From Minicystis rosea (GTDB taxonomy: Bacteria > Myxococcota_A > Polyangia > Polyangiales > Polyangiaceae), in assembly GCA_001931535.1 (NCBI GenBank), contig CP016211.1:4695573-4759572 (forward strand): 64,000 bases of DNA, in the 5' to 3' direction. Positions 16,714-24,952 of the stretch are shown in pieces. The stretch's first letter is position 1; each line of letters opens with the position of its first letter. The notes under the pieces are model-generated. The model was not told the DNA's origin, searched no databases, and saw only the letters and a program-made list of their open reading frames with translations. A program made the translations under genes and the position numbers.

Positions 16714-19305
16714 TCAGGCGATAGGGCCGAGGACGCGGCCGAGCGCGAGGACGCGGATGGACCAAGGGCTCGTCTCGCCTTCGTCCTCGCGGAGATCGAT
16801 CTCGGCGAGCATGCGTGCGGGGAACCGGCGGAACATGGGTAGACCGTCTTTCGTCTCTTCGGGAAGATAGACGGGGACGGCGCCCGAGGCGGCGCGCATC
16901 ACGCTTCGAATCCACTTCTTGCCGAAGAGCGCGCGGCGCTGGTAGGCGCGCTGTTCGAGGAGCATGCGCTCTGCGTGCGCGTTCAAGTAGTCGGGCGCGA
17001 CGGCGCGCTTGCCCTGCGCGAAGGCTTCGCGGAGCTTGGCTGTGAGGCTCTCGGCGATGCTGCCGGAGCCGTTCAACCAAGGCGTGGCGAGCAGTGGGTC
17101 GACGAGATCGAGCGACTCCTTCAAGCGCTTGTCGCTGCTCGCCAGTGGGCGCACGGCGGTGGCGGTGGCCTTCAAGGTCTCGAGCTCGTCGAAGGGCATC
17201 TCCAGCTCGGCGGAGACGACCGCGAGCGGAGGCTCGAAACCACCGTCGTCACGAACGGCGCCGTCCACGGCTTGGCGCACGCCGTCGGCGGAGACGGCGT
17301 CACCGTGAAGGAGGACTTCGAGCACGGCGCGCCGGTCTTTGACGTCGTCGGGGATGGGACCGCCGGCGATGTCGGCCTCGGCTTCGATGACGAGGCGCAT
17401 CTCGAGATCGGCGAGGAGACGACGAAACGCGAGGTGTTTGCGAATGCGCTGGACCGCGGTGGGATCGAACCAGACGAGCTTGACGATCTCCCGCGCCGCA
17501 CGCGCGCGCATCGGCGCGACGGGAGCAGCTTGATCGTCGGCCTCCGCGATGCGCACGGCGCGATCGGTTCCAGCTGCCAGATCCGATGCGACCAACACGC
17601 CGCCCGCAGCGGCGTTGGGCATGGACACCGCATCGGTGGCGAGCAACGGTGAGACCGTGCCCGCATCGGCACGACGCGCACCATCCTGCGATGCCGTTGC
17701 TGCCCACGGCGTCGCGTCGACGCGAGGAGCAATGGGCGCCGTCGAGACCGGCGGATGATAGAGCGCGGGCGCGGACGGGATGTTGGCCGCGATCGATGGT
17801 GCAGTCGTCGCCGGCATGGACACCGCGTGCAGCGGGTGCACGGGCGCAAACGAAGGATGCGGCGCGGGGGGATGTTGCGAGGCCGAGGCTCCGTGCGGCG
17901 GAGGCACGGGCGCAAACGAAGGATGCGGCGCGGGCGAGGATGCGACGAGCGGCGCGGGGGGATGTTGCGAGGCCGAGGCTCCGTGCGGCGGAGGCACGGG
18001 CGTGAGATGCGGCGCGGACGCGGGAGGAATGGGCGCGACGTGCGATGCCGCGAGACGCGATCCCGGCGTGGGGACGCGCAGCGGAGAAGCGGGCGCGGGG
18101 ATGAAGGGAAGCGCGGCGCGCTTGTCGATCTTGGAGAAGCCCGGGGCCGTGCCGGTCACGTCCTCTTCGGCGTCGACGACGTCGCGATCGTCGAGCGTGA
18201 ACGACATCGCATCCGCGTGCGCCGCCGGGCTCTCCGCGGGCGCGCCGGCCACGAAGGGCAGCGCGGACGAGGGCTTCGGGCGCGGCGGCTCGACCATGGT
18301 GCGCATCGTTTCGTCGATGGGCACCGAGCGCAGGGGCGCGCGGCGGCGCGACGTATCCAGCGCGATCAGCACGCGGCCCGGCTCGGCCGGGTGCTCGAGT
18401 GCGACGCGGCCGCGCCACGTGAGGGTGCAGATGCCGCGCGCGGTGTCGATCCACAGCGTGTCGGCGTGCATGGGCACGTCTTCCTGCGTGCCGCGACGCT
18501 CGATGCGAGCCTGCGGGCGCACGCCGGGGAGCGAGGTCACGAGGCGCGGATGATCGGGGTGCAGGTGCTCGAGGATGATCTGCTCGTCGTCGCGCAACGC
18601 GGTGACCTGTTGATCGCGCGGGGCCGCGTTGAAGAAGGCCGGCTCGATGTCGGGCAAAGGCTCTTGCATCCAGCGCCCACCGGGCCAGCTCGCGGCGTGC
18701 CGGCCGAGCAGCTCGCGGCGCGCAGGCCACGAGGGCGCGATCGGCCCGAAGCCCACGGGCGGCATGTGCTGCCCGCGCCGATCGAGGTGTAGCCCGATCG
18801 GTTGCAGATTGGGGATGGCCGTCGCGCCGTAGGTGTCCTCCACGTCGAGGCGCATCCCCACCGGGTTGCTCGTCCCCGGCCCGCCCGCGGCGCGCTCCCA
18901 ACGGAGAGGCACGCGCACCACGCGCGCGCCTTCGCGGAGCTGTCCTTCCTGCGTGAAGGCGCGCTCGCCGAAGACCTCGATCGACTTGTCGACGTCGCCG
19001 ACCTTGAGCCGCGCGACCAACGATCGCACCGGCTCGCCGCGCGGCGCGTACGCGTTGCCCACGAGGATGACGTCGGCCCGCGGCTTGAACGGCGCGAGAT
19101 CACTCGGCGCCGAGAGGCTGCGCGAGGGGTCGTCGTTCCAGTACGTGTCCTCTTCGCTCGGCGCGTCCTGCTCGGCGGCGAGCTCGGACTCGACGGGCGC
19201 GAGGCGGAAGGTGCCGCGACACACGAAGGTGATGGCGAACGCGTGCGGCGCCGGCTGCCAAAGCACCGATGCGACGGGCAGCGGCCCGGCCGAGACGATC
19301 TCCAT
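16714..19305 (-). CDS. DUF2169 domain-containing protein (T6SS-associated)
   Basis: The 863-residue protein begins with MEIVSAG, and its first ~300 residues fit DUF2169: 'HAFAITFVCRGTFRL', 'DDPSRSLSAPSDLAPFKPRADVILVGNAYAP', 'KSIEVFGERAF'. DUF2169 proteins co-occur with VgrG/PAAR genes and are thought to act as adaptors for loading cargo on the spike. A long Pro/Ala/His-rich linker (residues ~390-560) contains a duplicated 52-bp DNA unit. The C-terminal ~300 residues are a separate, mostly helical region (LVWFDPTAVQRIRKHLAFRRLL) with no family I can name. The start at 19305 is preferred over the longer frame because it opens the DUF2169 core directly. Confidence 0.85.
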   Translation of the reverse strand: MEIVSAGPLPVASVLWQPAPHAFAITFVCRGTFRLAPVESELAAEQDAPSEEDTYWNDDPSRSLSAPSDLAPFKPRADVILVGNAYAPRGEPVRSLVARLKVGDVDKSIEVFGERAFTQEGQLREGARVVRVPLRWERAAGGPGTSNPVGMRLDVEDTYGATAIPNLQPIGLHLDRRGQHMPPVGFGPIAPSWPARRELLGRHAASWPGGRWMQEPLPDIEPAFFNAAPRDQQVTALRDDEQIILEHLHPDHPRLVTSLPGVRPQARIERRGTQEDVPMHADTLWIDTARGICTLTWRGRVALEHPAEPGRVLIALDTSRRRAPLRSVPIDETMRTMVEPPRPKPSSALPFVAGAPAESPAAHADAMSFTLDDRDVVDAEEDVTGTAPGFSKIDKRAALPFIPAPASPLRVPTPGSRLAASHVAPIPPASAPHLTPVPPPHGASASQHPPAPLVASSPAPHPSFAPVPPPHGASASQHPPAPHPSFAPVHPLHAVSMPATTAPSIAANIPSAPALYHPPVSTAPIAPRVDATPWAATASQDGARRADAGTVSPLLATDAVSMPNAAAGGVLVASDLAAGTDRAVRIAEADDQAAPVAPMRARAAREIVKLVWFDPTAVQRIRKHLAFRRLLADLEMRLVIEAEADIAGGPIPDDVKDRRAVLEVLLHGDAVSADGVRQAVDGAVRDDGGFEPPLAVVSAELEMPFDELETLKATATAVRPLASSDKRLKESLDLVDPLLATPWLNGSGSIAESLTAKLREAFAQGKRAVAPDYLNAHAERMLLEQRAYQRRALFGKKWIRSVMRAASGAVPVYLPEETKDGLPMFRRFPARMLAEIDLREDEGETSPWSIRVLALGRVLGPIA
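17861..18002 (+). repeat. Two identical 52-bp direct repeats in the DUF2169 gene
   Basis: The segment 17861-17912 is repeated exactly at 17951-18002, a period of 90 bp (30 codons, so the reading frame is kept). It encodes PPHGASASQHPPAP-type linker sequence and reflects a recent tandem duplication or slippage inside the Pro-rich linker. Confidence 0.9.
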
Positions 19306-19444
19306 GCGCGCGCAGGGTACACCGACTCGAGGATCGAGATGCCGAGATCGCGCGCGCACGAGCACGCATGGCGCGTGCGATCAGGGAGCGCGCCGGCGCA
19401 TCGAGAGGCCGCGATTCAGCGGCGAATCGGCTCGATCTCGAGGA

Positions 19445-20251
19445 TCAATGCCCGCCGAGCTCGGCGCGAACGGCCGCGACGGTGGCCTCGATGGCATCGT
19501 TGTCGATGCTCCCGTGGCCTTCGTTCGGCGCGCCGGCATAGCGCGACGTCCAATCTCGGTTTTCGACCAGTGTCGCCGCCTCGTCCATGGCCGTGTTGGG
19601 CCCGCCGTGCGAGCGCGGCGCGAGCGCGACCCCGGTGCCGAAATCGCGCCCCGAAGGGTTGGTCTGGAAGATGTTGATGTTCTTCCGCACCGAGGGCGCC
19701 ACGCGACGCGAGTTCGCGTCCGACATGTACCCTTGGGCGGCGTCGATGGTGACGAGCAGATCGACCCGCGCGATGCCCACCACCTCGCGGGTCCGATCCG
19801 CGGAAGGGCTGTAGTACTGCTGCCAGGTGCGGCGGTTGACGTTGTAATAGCCCGCGTAAAAGAGGCTCTGTGCGAGCGCCATGGCGTTGAAGCCGCCGAC
19901 GCTGTAGCCGGTGATGATGAGCTTTCCCAACGGGTGGAAGGCGGATCGCACGAAGTCCTCCGCCGCGCCCGCGAGGCCTGTGCGGAGCGAGCCTTGCCAA
20001 GCGCGAACGAGGACGTGATGGCCTTGCGTCGATCGGATCGCCTTCAGCCGATCGACGAGCTGCGTGGTGCCCGTCGACTCACCGCCGGTGCCGAGCGGCT
20101 GCCCGCCTTCCGATGCACCCCAACCGCCGTACACCACCACGAGGTCGGTGACGGATCGCGGAGCGATGCTCTCCACGGCCGCGGACACGGAAGCGCTGTT
20201 GAACACGCGGGAGCTCTGCCGGCGCTCGCCGACGATGAGATCGATCGACAT
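19445..20251 (-). CDS. Alpha/beta-hydrolase-like protein, possible T6SS lipase effector
   Basis: The 268-residue protein has the nucleophile elbow GYSVGG (G-x-S-x-G), preceded by a beta strand 'LIITGYSVGG', a later acidic stretch 'LLVTIDAAQG', and a C-terminal histidine in 'NEGHGSIDND' that suits a Ser-Asp-His triad. No signal peptide is visible. The gene sits next to DUF2169 and PAAR genes on the same strand, so a T6SS cargo lipase or esterase is plausible, but no immunity gene is obvious beside it. The substrate cannot be predicted, and it could be an ordinary cytoplasmic hydrolase. Confidence 0.7.
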   Translation of the reverse strand: MSIDLIVGERRQSSRVFNSASVSAAVESIAPRSVTDLVVVYGGWGASEGGQPLGTGGESTGTTQLVDRLKAIRSTQGHHVLVRAWQGSLRTGLAGAAEDFVRSAFHPLGKLIITGYSVGGFNAMALAQSLFYAGYYNVNRRTWQQYYSPSADRTREVVGIARVDLLVTIDAAQGYMSDANSRRVAPSVRKNINIFQTNPSGRDFGTGVALAPRSHGGPNTAMDEAATLVENRDWTSRYAGAPNEGHGSIDNDAIEATVAAVRAELGGH

Positions 20252-20497
20252 GATCCTTCACCTCGCACCGTCATCGCGCGCGAGCCATCGTCTCCACGAC
20301 GGACGCGGCGCCTCGACTCCGCCGAGCCCGACCCAGGGGCTCGCGGTGCATGCTACGGCGCGGTGACCGCTCGTGTCCATCCAGCGTCGCGCGTGGAGAT
20401 TGCGCCGCTCGTCATGTCATGTGGCAGGTGCCGCGCCCGGCGCGGCGGGGTATGGGACGAGGCTCATGGAAACGGACAAGGGCGGAACGGTTCCGCG
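20252..20497. promoter_or_regulatory. Divergent region between hydrolase gene and kefF
   Basis: This 246-bp region lies between the starts of the minus-strand hydrolase and the plus-strand kefF-kefC operon. Both promoters must be here. I see no confident operator. Confidence 0.3.
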
Positions 20498-21058
20498 ATG
20501 ATCCTGGTCATCCAAGCTCATCCCTACCCCGATCGATCGCGGGCCAACCGAGCGCTCGGCAGCGCCATCGCGGGGATGCCCGGGGTGGAGATTCGATCGC
20601 TCTACGATCGCTATCCGGATTTCGCCATCGACGTGGCCGACGAGCAGCGTGCGCTGACCGAGTGCTCGGTCGTGGTCTGGCAACACCCACTCTACTGGTA
20701 CACGGTGCCGGCGCTCTTGAAGCTGTGGTTCGAGAAGGTGCTCGCGCTGGGCTGGGCGTACGGGCCGGGCGGGCGAGCCCTCACAGGCAAGCGCTGTCTC
20801 TGGGTGACGACCACCGGCGCCGACGAGACCGGCTATTCGTCGGAAGGCGTGCACGAGCACCCGTTCGAGGTGTTCGTGCCGGTCGTGCGTCAGACCGCTC
20901 GTTTCTGCGGCATGGAGTGGCTCGATCCCTTGATCTTCCATGGCGCGCACCGGCTCGAGCCGGACGATCTCGCGGCCGCGGGCACGCGCTACCGAGCGCG
21001 CCTCGAAGCGCTGCTCGCCGAGGATGCGCGCAAAGACGAGGGGGCGACCGATGCATGA
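20498..21058 (+). CDS. kefF: KefF-like NAD(P)H quinone oxidoreductase, ancillary to KefC
   Basis: The 186-residue flavodoxin-like protein matches the KefF family (MdaB/NQO type): N-terminal 'MILVIQAHPYPDRSRANRAL' with the FMN-binding loop, 'WQHPLYWYTVPALLKLWFEKVL', and a later 'YSSEGVHEHPFEVFVPVV'. KefF activates the glutathione-gated potassium channel KefC and detoxifies quinones. The ATG at 20498 gives the usual length. The stop (21056-21058) overlaps the kefC start, so the two genes are coupled. Confidence 0.93.
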   Translation: MILVIQAHPYPDRSRANRALGSAIAGMPGVEIRSLYDRYPDFAIDVADEQRALTECSVVVWQHPLYWYTVPALLKLWFEKVLALGWAYGPGGRALTGKRCLWVTTTGADETGYSSEGVHEHPFEVFVPVVRQTARFCGMEWLDPLIFHGAHRLEPDDLAAAGTRYRARLEALLAEDARKDEGATDA

Positions 21059-22892
21059 AGGATCGGTGATCTCGGCGGCCATCGTCTTCCTCGCGGCGGC
21101 GGTGATCTTCGTGCCGATCGCGAGCCGGCTCAAGCTCGGGTCGGTGCTCGGCTATCTCGCGGCAGGCTGCGTGATCGGCCCGTTCGGCCTGCGCCTCGTG
21201 CGTGACGTGGGGACCATCCTCCACTTCTCCGAGCTCGGCGTGGTGCTCATGCTCTTTCTCATCGGCCTCGAGCTCGAGCCACGCCGGCTCTGGCAGATGC
21301 GCCGCAGCGTGTTCGGCGGCGGCGTCGCGCAGATGGCCGTGTGCGGCACGCTGCTCGCGGCCGGCTCCTACGCGGTGGGCCTGCCGTGGAAGGGCGCGGT
21401 CATCGCGGGCCTCGCGCTCGCGCTCTCGTCGACGGCGATCGCCGTGCAAACCATGAAGGAGCGCGGCAGCCTCAACGCGCCCATGGGCAAGGCCTCCTTC
21501 GCGATCCTCTTGTTCCAGGACATCGCCGCCATCCCGCTGGTGGGGATCGTGCCGCTGCTCTCGGAGGAGACGAGCGCGCCCACCGGCCCGCGTTGGGTGG
21601 GCTTCGTCAAGGTCGCCGCCGCCATCGTGGGCGTCATCGTCATCGGCCGCTTCGCGACCCGCCCCGCGCTGCGCCTGATCGCCAAAACCAACCTGCGTGA
21701 AGTCTTCACCGCCTTTGCGCTGCTCTTGGTGATCGGGATCGCCGCGCTCATGGACATGGTCGGCGTCTCCATGGGCCTCGGCGCTTTCCTCGCGGGCGTG
21801 CTGCTCGCAGGCTCGGAGTACCGGCACGCGCTGGAGAGCGACATCGAGCCGTTCAAAGGCCTCTTGATGGGCCTCTTCTTCATCGCGGTCGGCATGTCGA
21901 TCGACTTCGGCCTGCTCGCGGGCCAGCCGCTCACGCTCATCGGCCTGGTGCTCGGGTTCACCGCCATCAAGGTCGTTGGCCTCCTCTTGGTGGCGCGCCA
22001 GATCGGTCTCACGCGCGGGCCGAGCCCGGAACCGCTCATGTTCACGGCACTGCTCTCGCAGGGCGGCGAGTTCGCCTTCGTGGTGTTCGGCGTGGCACGG
22101 GCGGCGCGGGTCCTCCCGGGCGCGTGGGATCAGAAGCTCACGCTGGTGGTGGCGCTGTCGATGGCGCTCACGCCCCTCCTCGTGATGGTCGCCGACGCCT
22201 ACCAGCGCCAAGAGCGGACCGCCTCCGCGCGCGAGCCCGACGTGATCGAGGCCGAGGACGCGCCTGTGATCATCGCCGGCTTCGGTCGCTTCGGGCAGAT
22301 CGTGGGCCGCCTCCTGTTCGCGAGCGGGCTGCGCGCCACCATCCTCGACGTCGACTCCGACTCCATCGAGATGCTGCGGCGCTTCGGGTTCCGCGTGTTC
22401 TACGGCGACGCCACCCGCCTCGATCTCCTCGAGGCCGCGGGCGCCGCGCACGCCCAGGTGCTGGTCGTCGCCGTCGACGACGTGCCCGCGAGCCTCAAGT
22501 TGGTCGACGTGGTGCGCGAGCACTTCCCGGCGATCCAAATCGTCGCCCGGGCGCGCAACGTCACCCATTACCAAGAGCTGCGCCGTCGCGGCGTCGCGGT
22601 GATCGAGCGCGAGCTCTTCGACGCCTCCCTCGTGGCCGGCCGGCGCACCCTGGAGATCCTCGGCGTCCGCCCACACGAAGCCTACGAGCGCGCCATGAAG
22701 TTCCGCCGGCACAACGTGAAGAACCTCGAAGCCCTCGGCCCCGCGATCCAGGATCTCGACGAGCGCGTCGCGCAGGCCCGCGCCGCGCGCGAGCAGCTCG
22801 AGCACCAATTCGAGAAGGATCGCGAAGAGCTCGATCGCGCCGTGGGCGGCAACTGGCAGACCGAGAGAGAGCGCGAGCCCGACGCGAGCTGA
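21051..22892 (+). CDS. kefC: KefB/KefC-type glutathione-regulated K+ efflux antiporter
   Basis: The 613-residue protein has an N-terminal CPA2 sodium/proton-exchanger-like membrane domain of about 12 TM segments (residues ~5-380), with 'GSLNAPMGKASFAILLFQDIAAIPL' and 'FFIAVGMSIDFGLL' typical of KefB/C. A cytosolic RCK_N (Rossmann) domain follows: 'VIIAGFGRFGQIVGRLLFASGLRATILDVD' and 'YGDATRLDLLEAAGA'. A C-terminal coiled-coil tail ends in charged residues. These systems release potassium and acidify the cytosol when electrophiles deplete glutathione. It starts at 21051, eight bases before the kefF stop. The operon order kefF-kefC matches E. coli. Confidence 0.95.
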   Translation: MHEGSVISAAIVFLAAAVIFVPIASRLKLGSVLGYLAAGCVIGPFGLRLVRDVGTILHFSELGVVLMLFLIGLELEPRRLWQMRRSVFGGGVAQMAVCGTLLAAGSYAVGLPWKGAVIAGLALALSSTAIAVQTMKERGSLNAPMGKASFAILLFQDIAAIPLVGIVPLLSEETSAPTGPRWVGFVKVAAAIVGVIVIGRFATRPALRLIAKTNLREVFTAFALLLVIGIAALMDMVGVSMGLGAFLAGVLLAGSEYRHALESDIEPFKGLLMGLFFIAVGMSIDFGLLAGQPLTLIGLVLGFTAIKVVGLLLVARQIGLTRGPSPEPLMFTALLSQGGEFAFVVFGVARAARVLPGAWDQKLTLVVALSMALTPLLVMVADAYQRQERTASAREPDVIEAEDAPVIIAGFGRFGQIVGRLLFASGLRATILDVDSDSIEMLRRFGFRVFYGDATRLDLLEAAGAAHAQVLVVAVDDVPASLKLVDVVREHFPAIQIVARARNVTHYQELRRRGVAVIERELFDASLVAGRRTLEILGVRPHEAYERAMKFRRHNVKNLEALGPAIQDLDERVAQARAAREQLEHQFEKDREELDRAVGGNWQTEREREPDAS

Positions 22893-23034
22893 TCGAAGCG
22901 TGCGGCCGCACACTCACCGCACGCCGCACGCCCTGCCCCGCACAGCCCCCTGCCCCGCCTCTCCCCGAGAATCTCCGCCATTTCTGCATGGCATGCCGCC
23001 TGCTCAAGCCCTCTGCACGGCCCAACGGCCCGAC

Positions 23035-23040
23035 AGGAGG
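23035..23040 (+). promoter_or_regulatory. Perfect AGGAGG ribosome binding site
   Basis: AGGAGG lies five bases before the ATG at 23046. It is the best-formed ribosome binding site in the window and implies strong translation of the repeat protein. Confidence 0.85.
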
Positions 23041-23045
23041 TCGCA

Positions 23046-23594
23046 ATGGCAATCGCAACGAACGAGAATGGCTCTTCCTCGAACCACGGTATCCGCATCC
23101 GCTGCGGCGTGAAGTCCGGCGGCAGCGGCGGCCAGAACCACGGCATCCGCATCCGCAGCGGCGTGAAGGCCGGCGGCGGCCCCAGCACCGGCAGCGGCGG
23201 CTACAACCACGGTATCCGCATCCGCTCCGGCGTGAAGGCCGGTGGTGGGTTCAGCGGCAGCACCGGCAGCAACCACGGTGTCCGCGTGCGCTCCAGCGTG
23301 AAAGCGGGTGAAGGTTTCGGCGGCACCAACCACGGTATCTGCATTCGCTCCGGCGTGAAGGCCGGTGGCGGCGGCAGTCAGAACCATGGCGTCCGCGTCC
23401 GCTCCAACGTGAAAGCCGGTGGAGGTGGCACGCCCGGCGGAAGCGACGGCCAGAACCACGGTATCCGCGTTCGCTCCAACGTGAAGGCCGGTGGCGGCGG
23501 CGGCAGCGCGAATCACGGTATCCGCATTCGCTCCAACGTGAAGGCCGGTGGGCTCATTGGCCAGAACCACGGTCTGCGTGTCCGAATGGGTTAG
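23046..23594 (+). CDS. NHG-repeat basic protein (unrecognised family)
   Basis: The 182-residue protein is a 12-residue leader (MAIATNENGSSS) followed by nine units beginning NHG. The units start at 23082, 23136, 23205, 23271, 23328, 23382, 23454, 23511 and 23565. Consensus is N-H-G-[IVL]-R-[IV]-R-S-x-V-K-A-G-G with Gly/Ser/Thr-rich spacers of 4-10 residues; the ninth unit stops after NHGLRVRMG. NHG is kept 9/9, the second arginine 9/9, and V-K 8/8. Arg and Lys dominate, with only three acidic residues in the whole protein. The alternating hydrophobic/basic pattern suggests a short beta-strand in each unit, separated by flexible turns. No signal peptide or catalytic motif is visible. Amyloid-like or solenoid structure, nucleic-acid binding, or a multi-core peptide precursor are all possible; no modification enzyme is nearby, so the last is weak. 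Confidence 0.85.
   Translation: MAIATNENGSSSNHGIRIRCGVKSGGSGGQNHGIRIRSGVKAGGGPSTGSGGYNHGIRIRSGVKAGGGFSGSTGSNHGVRVRSSVKAGEGFGGTNHGICIRSGVKAGGGGSQNHGVRVRSNVKAGGGGTPGGSDGQNHGIRVRSNVKAGGGGGSANHGIRIRSNVKAGGLIGQNHGLRVRMG
23082..23591 (+). repeat. Nine tandem coding repeats, unit 54-72 bp
   Basis: Nine degenerate units begin with AACCACGG or AATCACGG-type sequence. The unit lengths are 54, 69, 66, 57, 54, 72, 57, 54 and 27 bp, all multiples of three. This means indels were selected to keep frame. The variable spacers and protein-level conservation rule out a CRISPR array. Confidence 0.9.
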
Positions 23595-23597
23595 AGC

Positions 23598-23789
23598 ATG
23601 CCCCTACCCTCTTTCGACGAGGTCGTTGGGAATGAGGGAATTGCAGTCGCCGCGCTGCTCCACGAGGTGGGGCGAAACGACGAAGCGCGCGCCGCGTCGC
23701 AGCAAACACAGACGCTCTCGCGCCCCTCGCTGATCGTGGATCACCCAATCCGCCGACACATCGAGGACGCTCTTTCCGTCGCGCCATGA
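23598..23789 (+). CDS. Small hypothetical protein behind the repeat gene
   Basis: The 63-residue ORF starts three bases after the repeat-protein stop, so it may be translated by re-initiation. The sequence (PSFDEVVGNEGIAVAALLHEVGRNDEARAAS) looks like an amphipathic helical pair and is acidic to neutral, in contrast to the basic repeat protein. I recognise no family. It could be a partner of the repeat protein or a chance frame. Confidence 0.4.
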   Translation: MPLPSFDEVVGNEGIAVAALLHEVGRNDEARAASQQTQTLSRPSLIVDHPIRRHIEDALSVAP

Positions 23790-23808
23790 GCGGGGCTACC
23801 CTCGTCGC

Positions 23809-24855
23809 GTGCGCATTCGGTCGGCCCTCTCCATCGTCGTGATCCTCGGCGCCGGTGTCTTCGCGGCGTGCTCCTCGGCGCCCAGCTCGACAGGCAACGG
23901 CGACACGACGACCGGAGCAGGCGGCACCATTACGGGTGCCGGCGGCGCGAGCACGTCCAGCACCGGCAGCGGCGACACGACGACGAGCGCCGGCGGCGCC
24001 TCCACGACCGGCACCGGCGGCAGCGGCGCGGGCCCGAGCACGACCGACGGCGGCCCCGATGCGCAGCCCGACGCGGGCCCGGTGCCCGTCGACACGCTGA
24101 GCTCGAACCGCGATCGGTTGCTCGACACCTATTTCGATTTCCTGAAGTCGAGCGCGTCTTCGCCGCAATCGAATGGCATCTCCGGGAGCAACGTCACGAG
24201 CGTCTGCGATCTGTGGGCGAAGCTCGATCCCTCCGCCCGCGCGGTCTTCCTCACGCTGACGGCGCGCATGCAGGGCAGCATCCTCGGCAAAGACGACACC
24301 TCGATGCTCTGGCACGTCACCCGTGTCTATCGCATCTCCGGTGGGGAGGACGCCACCATGACCAACCCCGGGAGCTGCGGCGGCGGCGAATACAACCGCA
24401 TGATGATGTCGATGGACGCGACGCTCCACGCCGCGCAGGTCGACGCCAGCGAGCATCAGGGCGACGTGCAGAGCAACGGCAAACACGATATCGGCGACGC
24501 CAGCGCGAGCAGCTTCTGGCGCGACTCGCACGACGCCGGCGGCGCCCACGATCCCTTCGACGGCACCGACGAGACCGAGGGCGGCGCCCCCCGCGGGCAG
24601 ACTCAATATTTCGTGGATCCCGCGTCGACCAAGGCCAACTCCCCGCTCGGCCGCCTCGATCTCGAGTCGCTCGTGGATCCGTATGCGCTCGAGATGGATC
24701 AGGATTACGACTGCATCCACCTCTCCAACCCGCTTTGCACCTACGTCACGTATGGCCCCTTCTGCTTGCCGCAATCGTCGGCGCTCGGCACGGAGGTGTA
24801 CACGAAGTCGTATGGCAGCTTCGATCCGGATTGGCATCCTGCCGGCTGCAACTGA
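23809..24855 (+). CDS. Lipoprotein of unknown function
   Basis: The 348-residue protein starts at a GTG (23809) and has a signal peptide with a lipobox-like VFAACSS, followed by a Gly/Ser/Thr-rich linker (residues ~25-85) typical of Polyangiales surface lipoproteins. The remaining ~260 residues hold conserved-looking cysteines (ends LCTYVTYGPFCLP and HPAGCN) and a region 'LDPSARAVFLTLTARMQGSIL'. I do not recognise the domain. Cysteine spacing suggests disulfides and an extracytoplasmic location. It ends 98 bp before the convergent kinase gene. Confidence 0.75.
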   Translation: MRIRSALSIVVILGAGVFAACSSAPSSTGNGDTTTGAGGTITGAGGASTSSTGSGDTTTSAGGASTTGTGGSGAGPSTTDGGPDAQPDAGPVPVDTLSSNRDRLLDTYFDFLKSSASSPQSNGISGSNVTSVCDLWAKLDPSARAVFLTLTARMQGSILGKDDTSMLWHVTRVYRISGGEDATMTNPGSCGGGEYNRMMMSMDATLHAAQVDASEHQGDVQSNGKHDIGDASASSFWRDSHDAGGAHDPFDGTDETEGGAPRGQTQYFVDPASTKANSPLGRLDLESLVDPYALEMDQDYDCIHLSNPLCTYVTYGPFCLPQSSALGTEVYTKSYGSFDPDWHPAGCN

Positions 24856-24911
24856 TGCATCGGTGAGCGCCCGCCGGCGCAGGCGAATGCGGAGCTTCGC
24901 GTAGATGGAGG

Positions 24912-24948
24912 CGCCGGGAGGTCGACCGCGACAGGGCCTCTCCCGGCG
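24912..24948. terminator. Hairpin between convergent genes
   Basis: CGCCGGGAG (24912-24920) pairs perfectly with CTCCCGGCG (24940-24948) around a 19-base loop, between the lipoprotein and kinase stops. There is no T-tract, so it may be a bidirectional or Rho-assisted end. Confidence 0.5.
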
Positions 24949-24952
24949 ACGA

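Noticed and set aside
23046..23594. Repeats read as a CRISPR array
   Set aside because: Unit length varies in multiples of three, the spacers are low-complexity Gly/Ser codons and one open frame with a ribosome binding site spans all units. It is a coding repeat.
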